From Waddlia chondrophila WSU 86-1044 (GTDB taxonomy: Bacteria; Chlamydiota; Chlamydiia; Chlamydiales; Waddliaceae), in contig NC_014225.1 in the NCBI RefSeq assembly GCF_000092785.1, forward strand, positions 372,001 through 436,000: 64,000 bases of DNA, in the 5' to 3' direction. The first letter of the stretch is position 1. Each line of letters starts with the position of its first letter. Both the position numbers and the translations under genes were made by a program. The notes under the pieces were generated by a model. That model did not search any database. It saw only the letters and a program-made list of their open reading frames with translations, and had not been told where the DNA came from. This document shows, in pieces, positions 41,356-49,512 of this stretch.

Positions 41356-42131
41356 GCCAAATAGTCGTTCCAATAATTAGCCATGACCTCTTTTCTTGGT
41401 CCTTTGAAGTGGAGGATTTTTTTATCAGGCTTAAAGTCAACCCATTCTCCTTGCGCTTCTATGGCATAATTATACTCAGAAGATGGAAGCAAGGCAATCT
41501 CGGCTCCTTCATAGATGAGATGATTGGGGAAAGCATTGTGCACTTTTTTAGGCACAAGGAGTTTGTTGAGGGAAGATTGAAACCCTCCCCATTCCTTGTA
41601 TTCGGAATAATTCTCTAAGTAGCAGGAGTGGACGGTTTCCAAGAAATTGATCGCTTTGGTAAATCCTTCAGGGTGGATTCCTATAAAACCTCCATTAATG
41701 GGAGCTGGATGCAGGCCGCCTTCAAAAGACTTTCGATAGATAAGCGCCAAGTCAAAATTTTCCTTAAAAAGAAGCTCAATCGATTCTTGAAAAAGAAGAT
41801 CGTAATCGCAAAATACAATAGGTTCTGAGGCAGTTGCTGTTTTTAAAAACTGTTGCTGCGCAATCAATCGCATGTATGCAGGCTGCTCAGGATCGACATC
41901 ATAGCGGATCACTTCAACGCCTTCCATGATTTCAACAGGGGTATTTAGGTCAGTCAGCAGGATCAGTTTCGAGCGGGGATGGCAACGCTTAATTGATTGA
42001 AAACAAAAAGAGATTTCGTTGTCGACATTGAAGGGAAATCGCCTATCTAGATCTTTGAGATCAGGAAAAAATTTGCCGAATTTCTTTAAAAATGTTTTGC
42101 CAATCAGGGTGTAATAAATGGCAAAAATCAT
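41352..42131 (-). CDS. GT-A glycosyltransferase-like protein
   Basis: 259 aa. Features of a GT-A nucleotide-sugar fold: SKLILLTDLNTPVE, IVFCDYDLLFQ with a DxD-type motif, INGGFIGIHPEG and the C-terminal ILHFKGPRKEV. No signal peptide. The ATG at 42131 overlaps the upstream stop (TGATG); a TTG at 42134 is less likely. In C. trachomatis the slot between lpxG and truA holds ispD (CT462, recalled), whose protein is a nucleotidyltransferase, and this sequence does not look like IspD. Acceptor and donor unknown; envelope glycan is plausible next to an lpxG-like gene. Confidence 0.65.
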   Translation of the reverse strand: MIFAIYYTLIGKTFLKKFGKFFPDLKDLDRRFPFNVDNEISFCFQSIKRCHPRSKLILLTDLNTPVEIMEGVEVIRYDVDPEQPAYMRLIAQQQFLKTATASEPIVFCDYDLLFQESIELLFKENFDLALIYRKSFEGGLHPAPINGGFIGIHPEGFTKAINFLETVHSCYLENYSEYKEWGGFQSSLNKLLVPKKVHNAFPNHLIYEGAEIALLPSSEYNYAIEAQGEWVDFKPDKKILHFKGPRKEVMANYWNDYLA

Positions 42132-43099
42132 CAATTTTCCTTAAGGGTAAATTCTGTGATTTCTGGAGTTGAGAATAGCCGAAACGGCATGACCGAGCCT
42201 GTCCCGCGATTGACATACAGCCATTTTTTTCCTAATGAAAACAATCCTCTTTTGTATTGCGGCTGTTCCATTAAGGTAAAATGGTTCCATATCCATGGCA
42301 GGTTGACTTGGGCTCCGTGAGTATGGCCTGAAAGGATGAGATCTCCTGGAAACGCTTCCAAAAGAGGAATGCTGTCGGGATTATGAGAGAGGACAATTCC
42401 AGGAGCTTCAGCTTGATAATTGCTAAATGCTTTCTCAGGCAAGCAGCGGCCGAGCATGTATTCGCCTAATCCAGTCACGTTTAAGTCCTTTCCATTAATG
42501 GAAAGGACTTCTGTATGGTTGTTGAGAACTTTAAATGGAGTCTTTTCAAGAGTTTGCAGCAGTTCTGGATTGATCGGAATTTGTTTGACTGGCTTGCTGA
42601 CCTTTCCCACAGGGTATTGAGGAGAGAAAAGTCTTTTGAAGCCTTGCTTGATCATTGATATCCGAAGTTCGTCAACATCATAAACTCCTTCATGATTGAT
42701 AGAAACGGGTTGGTCGTAATCATGGTTTCCCATGATGGCAAAGCAGCCATAAACTGCCTTCAGACGGTTTAAAGTGGCGACCAACCTTTCTTTGTCTTCC
42801 ATTTTGCAGCTGCAGAGGAAATCGCCGGTAAAAACGAGAATGTCGGGGTGTAGCAGATTGATTCTCTCCACAAGTTTGTCTAAGAAGTTTTGAGGAACTT
42901 TTCGACTCAGGTGAAGGTCGCTGAACTGTACAATTTTTGTTCCGCTAAGGGCAGGGGATAGGTTCGGGATGGGGAGGGTCAACTTGGTTGTTTTCAGAAG
43001 GCGCGGTTCGATAAACCTTGGCCAAATGCCCAAGACGGAACCGATACACCAAAGATCCCAAATTCGATCGGATAAATGTTGTTTCTTGGATTTTGCCAT
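42131..43099 (-). CDS. lpxG: Metallophosphoesterase, probable UDP-2,3-diacylglucosamine hydrolase LpxG
   Basis: 322 aa. Two-metal calcineurin motifs in order: FSDLHLS, FTGDFLCS, MGNHDYD, LSHNPDS and LSGHTHGAQ. The N-terminus has a weak hydrophobic segment (LWCIGSVLGIWPRFIEP) as in membrane-associated YkuE/YaeI-type enzymes. In Chlamydia the gene between SWIB and truA (CT461) is LpxG, which takes the place of LpxH/LpxI in lipid A synthesis; the same neighbours occur here, hence the name. Without that context it could be any YkuE-like phosphoesterase. Confidence 0.82.
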   Translation of the reverse strand: MAKSKKQHLSDRIWDLWCIGSVLGIWPRFIEPRLLKTTKLTLPIPNLSPALSGTKIVQFSDLHLSRKVPQNFLDKLVERINLLHPDILVFTGDFLCSCKMEDKERLVATLNRLKAVYGCFAIMGNHDYDQPVSINHEGVYDVDELRISMIKQGFKRLFSPQYPVGKVSKPVKQIPINPELLQTLEKTPFKVLNNHTEVLSINGKDLNVTGLGEYMLGRCLPEKAFSNYQAEAPGIVLSHNPDSIPLLEAFPGDLILSGHTHGAQVNLPWIWNHFTLMEQPQYKRGLFSLGKKWLYVNRGTGSVMPFRLFSTPEITEFTLKEN

Positions 43100-43150
43100 A
43101 GTTGAATACTGTGGAAGCTAAATGCTTCCACAGAGAGAAAGAAGTGTGTT

Positions 43151-43435
43151 TTATTTAGCACCCGCCGCTTCAGCTTCGTGCAGATGTTTAGAAACTTTGC
43201 TGGTCATTTTGAACATATCGATCGCTTGTGTGGAACCGAACACTTTCGCAAGCTTTTGATCAGGCACGATGTTTCTTTTGTTGTTTGGATCTTGCAGCTT
43301 GTTTTTCTTAATGTAGTCCCAAAGTTTTTTGGTGACTTCTGTACGAGCCATAGGTCCTTTGCCGACAATTTCGGCAAGAGCGTCGCTAACGCCTACAGGC
43401 TTCATGAACGCTGATGGTTTTTTTTGTTTTGTCAT
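43151..43435 (-). CDS. SWIB-domain protein
   Basis: 94 aa, essentially one SWIB/MDM2-type domain: SDALAEIVGKGPMARTEVTK, LWDYIKKNKLQDPNNKRNI and PDQKLAKVFGS. A eukaryote-like chromatin domain widespread in chlamydiae, where it is proposed to act in chromatin condensation or transcription. A purine-rich GGAG ribosome site precedes the ATG. It is the gene next to lpxG in Chlamydia (CT460, recalled). Confidence 0.95.
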   Translation of the reverse strand: MTKQKKPSAFMKPVGVSDALAEIVGKGPMARTEVTKKLWDYIKKNKLQDPNNKRNIVPDQKLAKVFGSTQAIDMFKMTSKVSKHLHEAEAAGAK

Positions 43436-43573
43436 TGTTATTCTCCTTATTTTGAATCATGATCCGTCATAACGGACTTTTTTATCGTTTCCTCTAATTA
43501 ATAGTCAAAGGATATCCCTGATAAAAAGGAAATTTTCTGCCCTTAAAGATAGCACAGATTTCTTTTTTATTGA

Positions 43574-43602
43574 TTGCTCTTTCTTAAACCTATCCGTATA
43601 TT
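43574..43602 (+). promoter_or_regulatory. Possible promoter for the UGP3-like gene
   Basis: TTGCTC (43574-43579) and TATATT (43597-43602) are 17 nt apart, 33 nt before the ATG at 43636, in a 200-nt divergent gap. The -35 match is weak. Confidence 0.4.
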
Positions 43603-43635
43603 GCTATTTACCAGGTTCATGAACTCAGGATTAGC

Positions 43636-45726
43636 ATGATAGACAATCAACGGCTTGCCAGCTTGTCAAAATTACTCGCTGCTGCACAAGATGCTGATCA
43701 AAGGGTGCGCATCCTTCGCCAAAATTTAAACGTTCAAGAATATCTATCGGCAGCTAAACCTATTAATGACTGTCTTGTCCAAATGGATGGAGATTCCCAG
43801 GTCTCCCTATTATCTGTAATCGCTATCGGTGAAGGGGAAGTTGTTTTTCAGAATTGGCAGAGTGAGGCAGATTTGGCCGGTCAATTGAAAAAGCTGGCCG
43901 GCCAGCTTAATCAAGTTGAGCAGTTTTACCGCAGAATTGGAGGGGTCGTTGGTTATCACAATGCAGTTCTTGAATTAATCCGCGGATCTATTGATAAAAA
44001 AATTGAAAATTCATGCTTTTTGCAGCCTCCTGAGACAAGGATTGACAAGGGCTTTCTCGGAAGGGAAAGCTTTGTCAAGCGCGGAATCGAGGGAATGGAG
44101 CAGCTGGCAGAAATTTACGCGGTCGGAGGTGCTGGAGACCGCTTGAACTTGATGGATCATGAAAATGGCGAACCTCTTCCTGCAGCCGAGCTCCGTTTTG
44201 GAGGCATCACTCTTTTGGAGTGGTTGATCAGGGATTTAAAAGGGAGGGAATTCCTCTATGAACGGATCACTGGAAAGCCGATCGAGATTCCAATTGTGTT
44301 GATGACCTCCATGGAAAAAGATAATGACCGCAGAATTCGGGAAATTCTTGAAAGGCATCGCTGGTTTGAGCGTTCTCAAAATTCTTTTTATTTGATTATT
44401 CAACCGCTTGTTCCCGTTGTGACGGTTGAAGGGCATTGGGTGATGTCTGCTTCTTTTGACCTCTATAAGAAACCAGGGGGGCACGGAGTTCTATGGAAGT
44501 TGATGGAAGATCAGGGAGCTTTTGACTGGTTGCGCGAAAAAGGAAAGGAAAAAGCTCTTGTCAGGCAGATCAATAATCCTCTAGCCGGAGAGGATGACGG
44601 TTTATTTGCTTTCACAGGAGTGGGTTTGCAAGGGGATAAAGCGTTTGGTTTTGCCTCTTGTCCTCGGAAAGTCAATGCTTCCGAAGGAATGAATGTGTTG
44701 ATCAAGTCAGAAAAGGAGAGTGGCAGCAGCTCTTACAGATTAACCAATGTCGAATATACCGATTTTAAGAAGTACGGAATCGAGGATATTCCAGAAAGAG
44801 AGGGAAGTCCTTATTCTCTTTTTCCAGCGAATACCAATATCCTTTTTGTCGATTTATCCGAAGTGCGTTCTCGAGCAAAGGAATATCCGGTTCCCGGCAT
44901 GTTAATTAACCTAAAGTCCACAGCTTTGTACAGGTCGCCTGATGGGACGGCTCGCACCTTGAGAGCAGGAAGGCTGGAATCTACGATGCAAAATATCGCG
45001 GATGTTATTCCGTTTGATGCTGAGGAGCCGGAACATCAACCGGTTTACCTGACTTACAATGAACGGGAAAAAACGGTGGGATCAGTGAAGCAGGCTTTCG
45101 ATCCCAATCGAGATGTGGAAGAGACGCCGGAGTTTTGCTACTACAAAATCTTGCTGCTGCATCGAGAGTTGCTGGCAAATGATTGCGGAGTGAAAGTGCC
45201 AAAGCTTGTGGATAAGGAAGAGTACTTGAAGATAGGTCCCAACTTGATTTTTTTATATACTCCTTCCCTGGGTCCCAACTATGCTTTGATTGCGAAAAAA
45301 ATTCGTGGAGGAGAAATTTCCGATGATTCGGAAATGCACATCCAACTAGCTGACGTAGAGATCGACAACCTTCGCCTGGAAGGATCTTTATCGATCAGAG
45401 GAGAGAGCGGGCGTGCATTTTGCCGCTTGAAGAACGTTGCAGTAAAAAATAGGGGAATCGATCGGCAAAAGACTAGGGATTACTGGAAAAACGATCCGGT
45501 AAGGCATGAATTGCTAGAAATTTTCTTTGAAGGGAAAGGAGAGTTTATTGCTGAACAGGTTGTTTTCCATGGACAGCAACGCATTGTGATTCCCGATGGG
45601 GTTTGTGTCACAGCTTCAGAAGAGGGCAGTGAAATCACTCTTAAGAAAACACCTCTAAAAAGAGCGGCTAAAGTGTGGAAAATGCGGTTTGACAATGATG
45701 AGAAGATCATTGCTGAGATCTCTTGA
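43636..45726 (+). CDS. UDP-sugar pyrophosphorylase-like protein, similar to plant plastid UGP3
   Basis: 696 aa, larger than ordinary bacterial or chlamydial UTP-glucose-1-phosphate uridylyltransferases. The nucleotide-binding region reads VGGAGDRLNLMDHENGEPLP, followed by LLEWLIRDLKGREFLYER, SMEKDNDRRI, FYLIIQPLVPVV, KKPGGHGVLWKL, VRQINNPLAGED, GFASCPRKVNASEG and FPANTNILFVDL. These match Arabidopsis UGP3 (plastid, UDP-glucose for sulfolipid) nearly block by block as I recall it, including the C-terminal beta-helix-like part (NVAVKNRGID, YWKNDPVRHE). The expected product is UDP-glucose or another UDP-sugar. The stop codon abuts inverted-repeat copy 2. Confidence 0.85.
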   Translation: MIDNQRLASLSKLLAAAQDADQRVRILRQNLNVQEYLSAAKPINDCLVQMDGDSQVSLLSVIAIGEGEVVFQNWQSEADLAGQLKKLAGQLNQVEQFYRRIGGVVGYHNAVLELIRGSIDKKIENSCFLQPPETRIDKGFLGRESFVKRGIEGMEQLAEIYAVGGAGDRLNLMDHENGEPLPAAELRFGGITLLEWLIRDLKGREFLYERITGKPIEIPIVLMTSMEKDNDRRIREILERHRWFERSQNSFYLIIQPLVPVVTVEGHWVMSASFDLYKKPGGHGVLWKLMEDQGAFDWLREKGKEKALVRQINNPLAGEDDGLFAFTGVGLQGDKAFGFASCPRKVNASEGMNVLIKSEKESGSSSYRLTNVEYTDFKKYGIEDIPEREGSPYSLFPANTNILFVDLSEVRSRAKEYPVPGMLINLKSTALYRSPDGTARTLRAGRLESTMQNIADVIPFDAEEPEHQPVYLTYNEREKTVGSVKQAFDPNRDVEETPEFCYYKILLLHRELLANDCGVKVPKLVDKEEYLKIGPNLIFLYTPSLGPNYALIAKKIRGGEISDDSEMHIQLADVEIDNLRLEGSLSIRGESGRAFCRLKNVAVKNRGIDRQKTRDYWKNDPVRHELLEIFFEGKGEFIAEQVVFHGQQRIVIPDGVCVTASEEGSEITLKKTPLKRAAKVWKMRFDNDEKIIAEIS

Positions 45727-45811
45727 ACCCCTGATTGCGTCCTAATCCCCTGATAAACATCTGCCGTCCATCTACAGCGTTTGTCAGGGGATTAGGACGC
45801 AATCAGGGGTT
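45726..45811. repeat. Long inverted-repeat element, copy 2 (compact)
   Basis: AACCCCTGATTGCGTCC... (45726-45758) and its inverse (45779-45811) form a 33-bp stem with one G-T type mismatch, around the 20-nt loop ATCTGCCGTCCATCTACAGC. It begins on the last base of the UGP3-like stop codon and lies between convergent genes. Compared with copy 1 (38889-39053), the arm sequences differ (CCCCTGATTGCGTCC versus CCTGTGATTGCGAC) but each copy pairs with itself, while the loop is identical. Confidence 0.9.
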
Positions 45812-45855
45812 GAAGAAAAATGGAAGAGCATAAGGGCTCTTCCAAAAAAAATGGA

Positions 45856-46239
45856 CTAAATCAACGGAGCGTGAAATCCTATGGCGTAGCCGTATCCAAG
45901 AATGATTCCAGTTCCAATAGCTGTCACGATGGAAGCTGCCTGTAATGAAGCAGAAACCCACTTTTTCTCGTGATTGGTATGTGCTGCGTATCCAAGAGCA
46001 AGGCTTGATGCACCGAGAACAAGTCCCATTCCTGGAGCCGTTTTTAGAAAATCAGTTGTTCGGATCGCGAGATTTTTAAGAAATGGAAACACTGTGTTCC
46101 ACGCTGTTTTGATCAATTCTGAGAATTTGTCGAAACCTTTAGTGATTTGGTGTCCTGCCCAAGCGGCCGCATTCTTGATTGGTGTAAAAACCTTTGCAGC
46201 AGCTTCACTAATTCCACTTTGAATAGATCCAATTGTCAT
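45856..46239 (-). CDS. Small membrane-associated hypothetical protein
   Basis: 127 aa, unrecognised. The N-terminal 60 residues are amphipathic (ISEAAAKVFTPIKNAAAWAG, FDKFSELIKTAWNTVFPFLK), followed by two hydrophobic segments near 72-86 (GMGLVLGASSLALGY) and 98-120 (LQAASIVTAIGTGIILGYGY). A bilobed hydrophobic region is the usual mark of chlamydial Inc proteins, though here it lies at the C-terminus. AGGAGGATA precedes the ATG. Convergent with the UGP3-like gene. Confidence 0.65.
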   Translation of the reverse strand: MTIGSIQSGISEAAAKVFTPIKNAAAWAGHQITKGFDKFSELIKTAWNTVFPFLKNLAIRTTDFLKTAPGMGLVLGASSLALGYAAHTNHEKKWVSASLQAASIVTAIGTGIILGYGYAIGFHAPLI

Positions 46240-46297
46240 AAGGATATCCTCCTATATTTTAAAAAAGCCATTTAATATTGTTCTTATATAGTACGAA

Positions 46298-46501
46298 CCT
46301 ATCCGAATAAAAGGATTTAATCATGCTTGGCGTTTTTTTTCAGGGCGTGCCCACACACCTTTCCGTTATTTTTCCTCGATCTGCATATTCATCTAATTGA
46401 GGAAACGCCTTAGAAAGAAAAATCGAAATTCGCCTAAAAAGATTCAAAGATCGACCATTTCTCGATTTTTTCCTTATAAGTGAATCCTTTATTCGGATAG
46501 G
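46298..46501. repeat. Inverted-repeat-bounded non-coding segment
   Basis: CCTATCCGAATAAAAGGATT (46298-46317) is repeated inverted at 46483-46501 with one A fewer. The 165 nt between are AT-rich with smaller inverted matches (AAAATCGA/TCGATTTT). The only ORF is a 62-codon minus-strand one with no recognisable protein. Size and terminal repeats suggest a miniature mobile element or a structured RNA; I see no clear target duplication. It fills most of the 495-nt gap between the small membrane protein gene and brnQ. Confidence 0.5.
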
Positions 46502-46630
46502 CTCTCTATCAACGACTAGAGATTTCAAAATAGAACTCGATAATCATTTTTGTCTATAATTTCTAAATAATCTCGAAATTATAGCAAATATACTGGCGAT
46601 TTGTATTTTTTGCAATATACAAGTGGAAAA

Positions 46631-46659
46631 TTGACAAAAACAATGGATGAAGATAAAAT
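46631..46659 (+). promoter_or_regulatory. Sigma70-type promoter for brnQ
   Basis: TTGACA (46631-46636) is a perfect -35 box, followed after 17 nt by TAAAAT (46654-46659). The brnQ ATG lies 75 nt further on, giving a leader of about 70 nt with GGAG as ribosome site. Confidence 0.7.
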
Positions 46660-46734
46660 TATATCTTAAAACATAATATTTTTTGAAGTTAAGGTAAGGC
46701 TGTAGGGCCGATTTTTTTTAGGAGTCTTTGAATC

Positions 46735-47856
46735 ATGAAACTGGATAAGAGTACATCTTCATTAGTAGTTGGGCTAGCATTGTTTGCCATGTTTTTCGGT
46801 TCAGGGAATTTGATCTATCCTCTGTTTGTTGGACAATTCGCACAAGATCAGTGGGTGACGATGGGTACAGGCTTTTTGTTGACGGCAGTCCTAATGCCTT
46901 TTCTTGGTGTTGTCGCTATGGTTGCCTATGAAGGATGCTATGCGAGTTTTTTCAACACGATCGGGCGTGTTCCGGGCTTTATCTTTAGAACGTTTCTATT
47001 GACGATTTGGATCCCTTTGGGGTCTGCTCCAAGATGCATGACCTTGGCATTTGCCAGCATGAAATCCTATTTCGCTTATATGCCGCCGCTTTGGATGTTT
47101 AGCCTGATTTATAGCGCACTAATTTTTGTGATTGTCGTAAAAAAACTGGGAATTCTTGACATCTTGGGAAAATGGATCACGCCTCTTCTTTTGGGCAGCA
47201 TCGCTTGCGTTTTTTACCAGGGATTCACGTCTTTTTCTACTCCTTCCAGTGTTCAAGAAGTTAAGGACGGACTATTCTTTTCAGGCATTATCGAAGGCTA
47301 CAACACGATGGACTTGATTGCCTCTTTTTTCTTCTCGGCATCTGTGATCCATATCATTAATTCCTCTGGAAGCACGATGAAACAGGCATTAAAACTTGTT
47401 GTGCGTTCGTCTGTAATCGGTATCGTTGTCTTAGCTGGTGTTTACGTGAGCTTGATTGCTGTTTCGGCCAGGCATGCAGGTTTACTGGAGGGGATTCCGA
47501 AAGACGAAGCTCTTGCTTACTTGGCACAAGTCTTGATGGGGCCGGCCTGGTCTTTCGCTGCGATTCTGGCCATTCTCCTTGCATGCTTTTCCACATCGAT
47601 TGCCCTGATTTTGGTTTATACAGACTACTTGCATGATGAAGTACTGAAGAAAACGCAGCACCCTATTCTTTCCGTTATCATTGCTTTGGCAATCACTTAT
47701 GTCATGTCGTTGTTCGGGCTGGAGGGGATTACGATGGTCACAGCTCCTGTGTTCAAAATTTGCTATCCCCTTCTGATTTGCCTGATCGTATGGAATGTGT
47801 GCGGGAAGCTTTTTTTTCAGAAAAAGGACAATGAACAGGTATACTCTAACAATTAA
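46735..47856 (+). CDS. brnQ: Branched-chain amino acid transporter (LIVCS family)
   Basis: 373 aa, inner-membrane permease with about 11-12 hydrophobic segments. The start MKLDKSTSSLVVGLALFAMF and FFGSGNLIYPLFVGQ are the classical BrnQ signature, continued by PLGSAPRCM and SASVIHIINSSG. It would import leucine, isoleucine and valine with Na+ or H+. Slightly shorter than E. coli BrnQ (439 aa). prfB begins 20 nt downstream. Confidence 0.92.
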   Translation: MKLDKSTSSLVVGLALFAMFFGSGNLIYPLFVGQFAQDQWVTMGTGFLLTAVLMPFLGVVAMVAYEGCYASFFNTIGRVPGFIFRTFLLTIWIPLGSAPRCMTLAFASMKSYFAYMPPLWMFSLIYSALIFVIVVKKLGILDILGKWITPLLLGSIACVFYQGFTSFSTPSSVQEVKDGLFFSGIIEGYNTMDLIASFFFSASVIHIINSSGSTMKQALKLVVRSSVIGIVVLAGVYVSLIAVSARHAGLLEGIPKDEALAYLAQVLMGPAWSFAAILAILLACFSTSIALILVYTDYLHDEVLKKTQHPILSVIIALAITYVMSLFGLEGITMVTAPVFKICYPLLICLIVWNVCGKLFFQKKDNEQVYSNN

Positions 47857-47876
47857 ATCAGACAGAAGAAAGACAG

Positions 47877-48975
47877 ATGACAAACGAACCTCAGAAAATT
47901 GACGTCAAAGACTTGGAAAAGAGAATCCTTCATATGTGGAGGTATCTTTGACATCCCTAAAAAAGAAAAACGGGTAGGCGAACTGCAGCTAAGTATGGAG
48001 GCTGCCGGCTTTTGGGATGATCCCGATGCCGCACAACAGGTAATTACCGAAATAAACTCCCTGAAACAGTGGACAATTCCTTGCAAAGAGCTCAAACGGC
48101 GGTTAGAAGATGTTAAGGAGCTTCAGCCCGAAGCTGAGGAGGCAGGTGACGAAGGTTTACTCGCGGATCTGAATCAGGAGCTTTTCCGCATCGAAAATGA
48201 ATTGGGAGAGCTTGAGATACGCCGCATGCTGTCTGGAGAACTCGACAACAAAAATTGTTATCTAAGCATTAATGCAGGAGCGGGAGGAACCGAGGCGTGC
48301 GACTGGGTAGAGATGTTGTCGCGCATGTACCAGCGATGGTGCGATAAGAGGAAGTGGAAGTGCGAAGTGGTCGATATGGTTCCAGGAGAAGTGGCGGGAA
48401 CTAAGAGTGTGACATTAAAGATGACCGGAAACTTTGCCTTTGGCTATTCAAAGGCCGAAAAGGGGGTGCATAGACTTGTGCGCATTTCGCCCTTCGACAG
48501 CGGTAGCCGCAGGCACACTAGTTTCGCATCTGTCGATGTCACTCCAGAAATTACTGATGATATCCAAATTGAGATCAATCCGGATGACATTAGAATTGAT
48601 ACATTTCGGGCGTCTGGAGCCGGAGGGCAGCATGTCAACGTCACGGATTCTGCAGTCAGAATGACTCACATTCCAACAGGAGTGGTTGTTTCCTGCCAAT
48701 CGCAGCGCAGCCAGAACCAGAATAAGGAAGCCTGCTTTAAGATTTTGAAATCTAAACTCTACGAAATGGAAGTGATGGAGAGAGAAAAGAAAATCAAAGA
48801 GTTAGGGGGAGAAAAGATGGATATTGGCTGGGGCAGCCAGATTAGGAATTACGTTTTTCACCCCTATAGTCTTGTGAAAGATACCCGAACTAAAGTAGAA
48901 TCAGCAAATGTGCAGGCAGTGATGGATGGCAGTCTAGATCTGTTTGTGAATGCTTATTTGAAAGAATTTGGTTAA
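47877..48975 (+). CDS. prfB: Peptide chain release factor 2 with programmed +1 frameshift
   Basis: The gene starts at ATG 47877 and reads 24 codons to an in-frame TGA at 47949-47951 inside GGAGG-TAT-CTT-TGA-C, the classical RF2 frameshift site (internal Shine-Dalgarno, slippery CTT, weak stop). Skipping T47949 continues as GAC ATC CCT to 48975, giving 365 aa. The SPF anticodon tripeptide (VRISPFDSGS) reads UGA/UAA and the GGQ motif is in SGAGGQHVNVTDSA. The frameshift lets RF2 control its own level. A GNAT gene follows 5 nt downstream. Confidence 0.96.
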
Positions 48976-48980
48976 CCGCG

Positions 48981-49493
48981 ATGACAATAGAAAAAAAAGA
49001 AATCGAAGGGTTGGATTTTCGCTACACGCAAAACAGCGATGCGAATTTTTTGAAAGATTGGCTGATGGATCCGTCAGTTGCTAAATGGTTTCCGATGGCG
49101 GATGAAGTGGAGATCGACGATGCTGTTAGTCGTTGGGTTGGATTTAGCCGATACCGATGCAGCATCACCGCCGAGATGCATGGGAAACCGTGCGGGATCT
49201 CAACTCTCTATTTACAGCCGTATAAAAAGTTAGCTCATCAGTGCGAATTTGGAATCATTGTCGGACCCGGGTACCGTGCTCAAGGGATCGGCGCTCAGCT
49301 TATATTAACTTTAATAGAATTAGCACGGGAAAGATTTAAAATAGAGCTTCTCCACCTACAGGTTTATGCAGAAAACCCTGCTAAGCGCCTGTATGAAAGG
49401 ATGGGGTTTAAAGAATTCGGACGTCAGGATGAATGGATTAAAGAGGCGGATGGTTCGTACACCGGCCGCATTTTCATGGAAAGACGCCTTTAA
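48981..49493 (+). CDS. GNAT-family acetyltransferase (RimJ/RimL-like)
   Basis: 170 aa. Acetyl-CoA loop FGIIVGPGYRAQGIGAQLI (motif A), then LHLQVYAENPAKRLYERMGF (motif B). Similar to protein/amino acid N-acetyltransferases of the YhhY/RimL kind; the substrate is not predictable. Chlamydia has an acetyltransferase gene between prfB and yebC (CT458, recalled), so the gene is conserved in place. It begins 5 nt after the prfB stop. Confidence 0.85.
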   Translation: MTIEKKEIEGLDFRYTQNSDANFLKDWLMDPSVAKWFPMADEVEIDDAVSRWVGFSRYRCSITAEMHGKPCGISTLYLQPYKKLAHQCEFGIIVGPGYRAQGIGAQLILTLIELARERFKIELLHLQVYAENPAKRLYERMGFKEFGRQDEWIKEADGSYTGRIFMERRL

Positions 49494-49512
49494 ATAATTA
49501 TCGTTGTTCTTA

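Noticed and set aside
46340-46528. 62-codon minus-strand ORF across the inverted-repeat segment
   Set aside because: Short, no ribosome site, spans one terminal repeat; I considered a transposase remnant but see no family motif.
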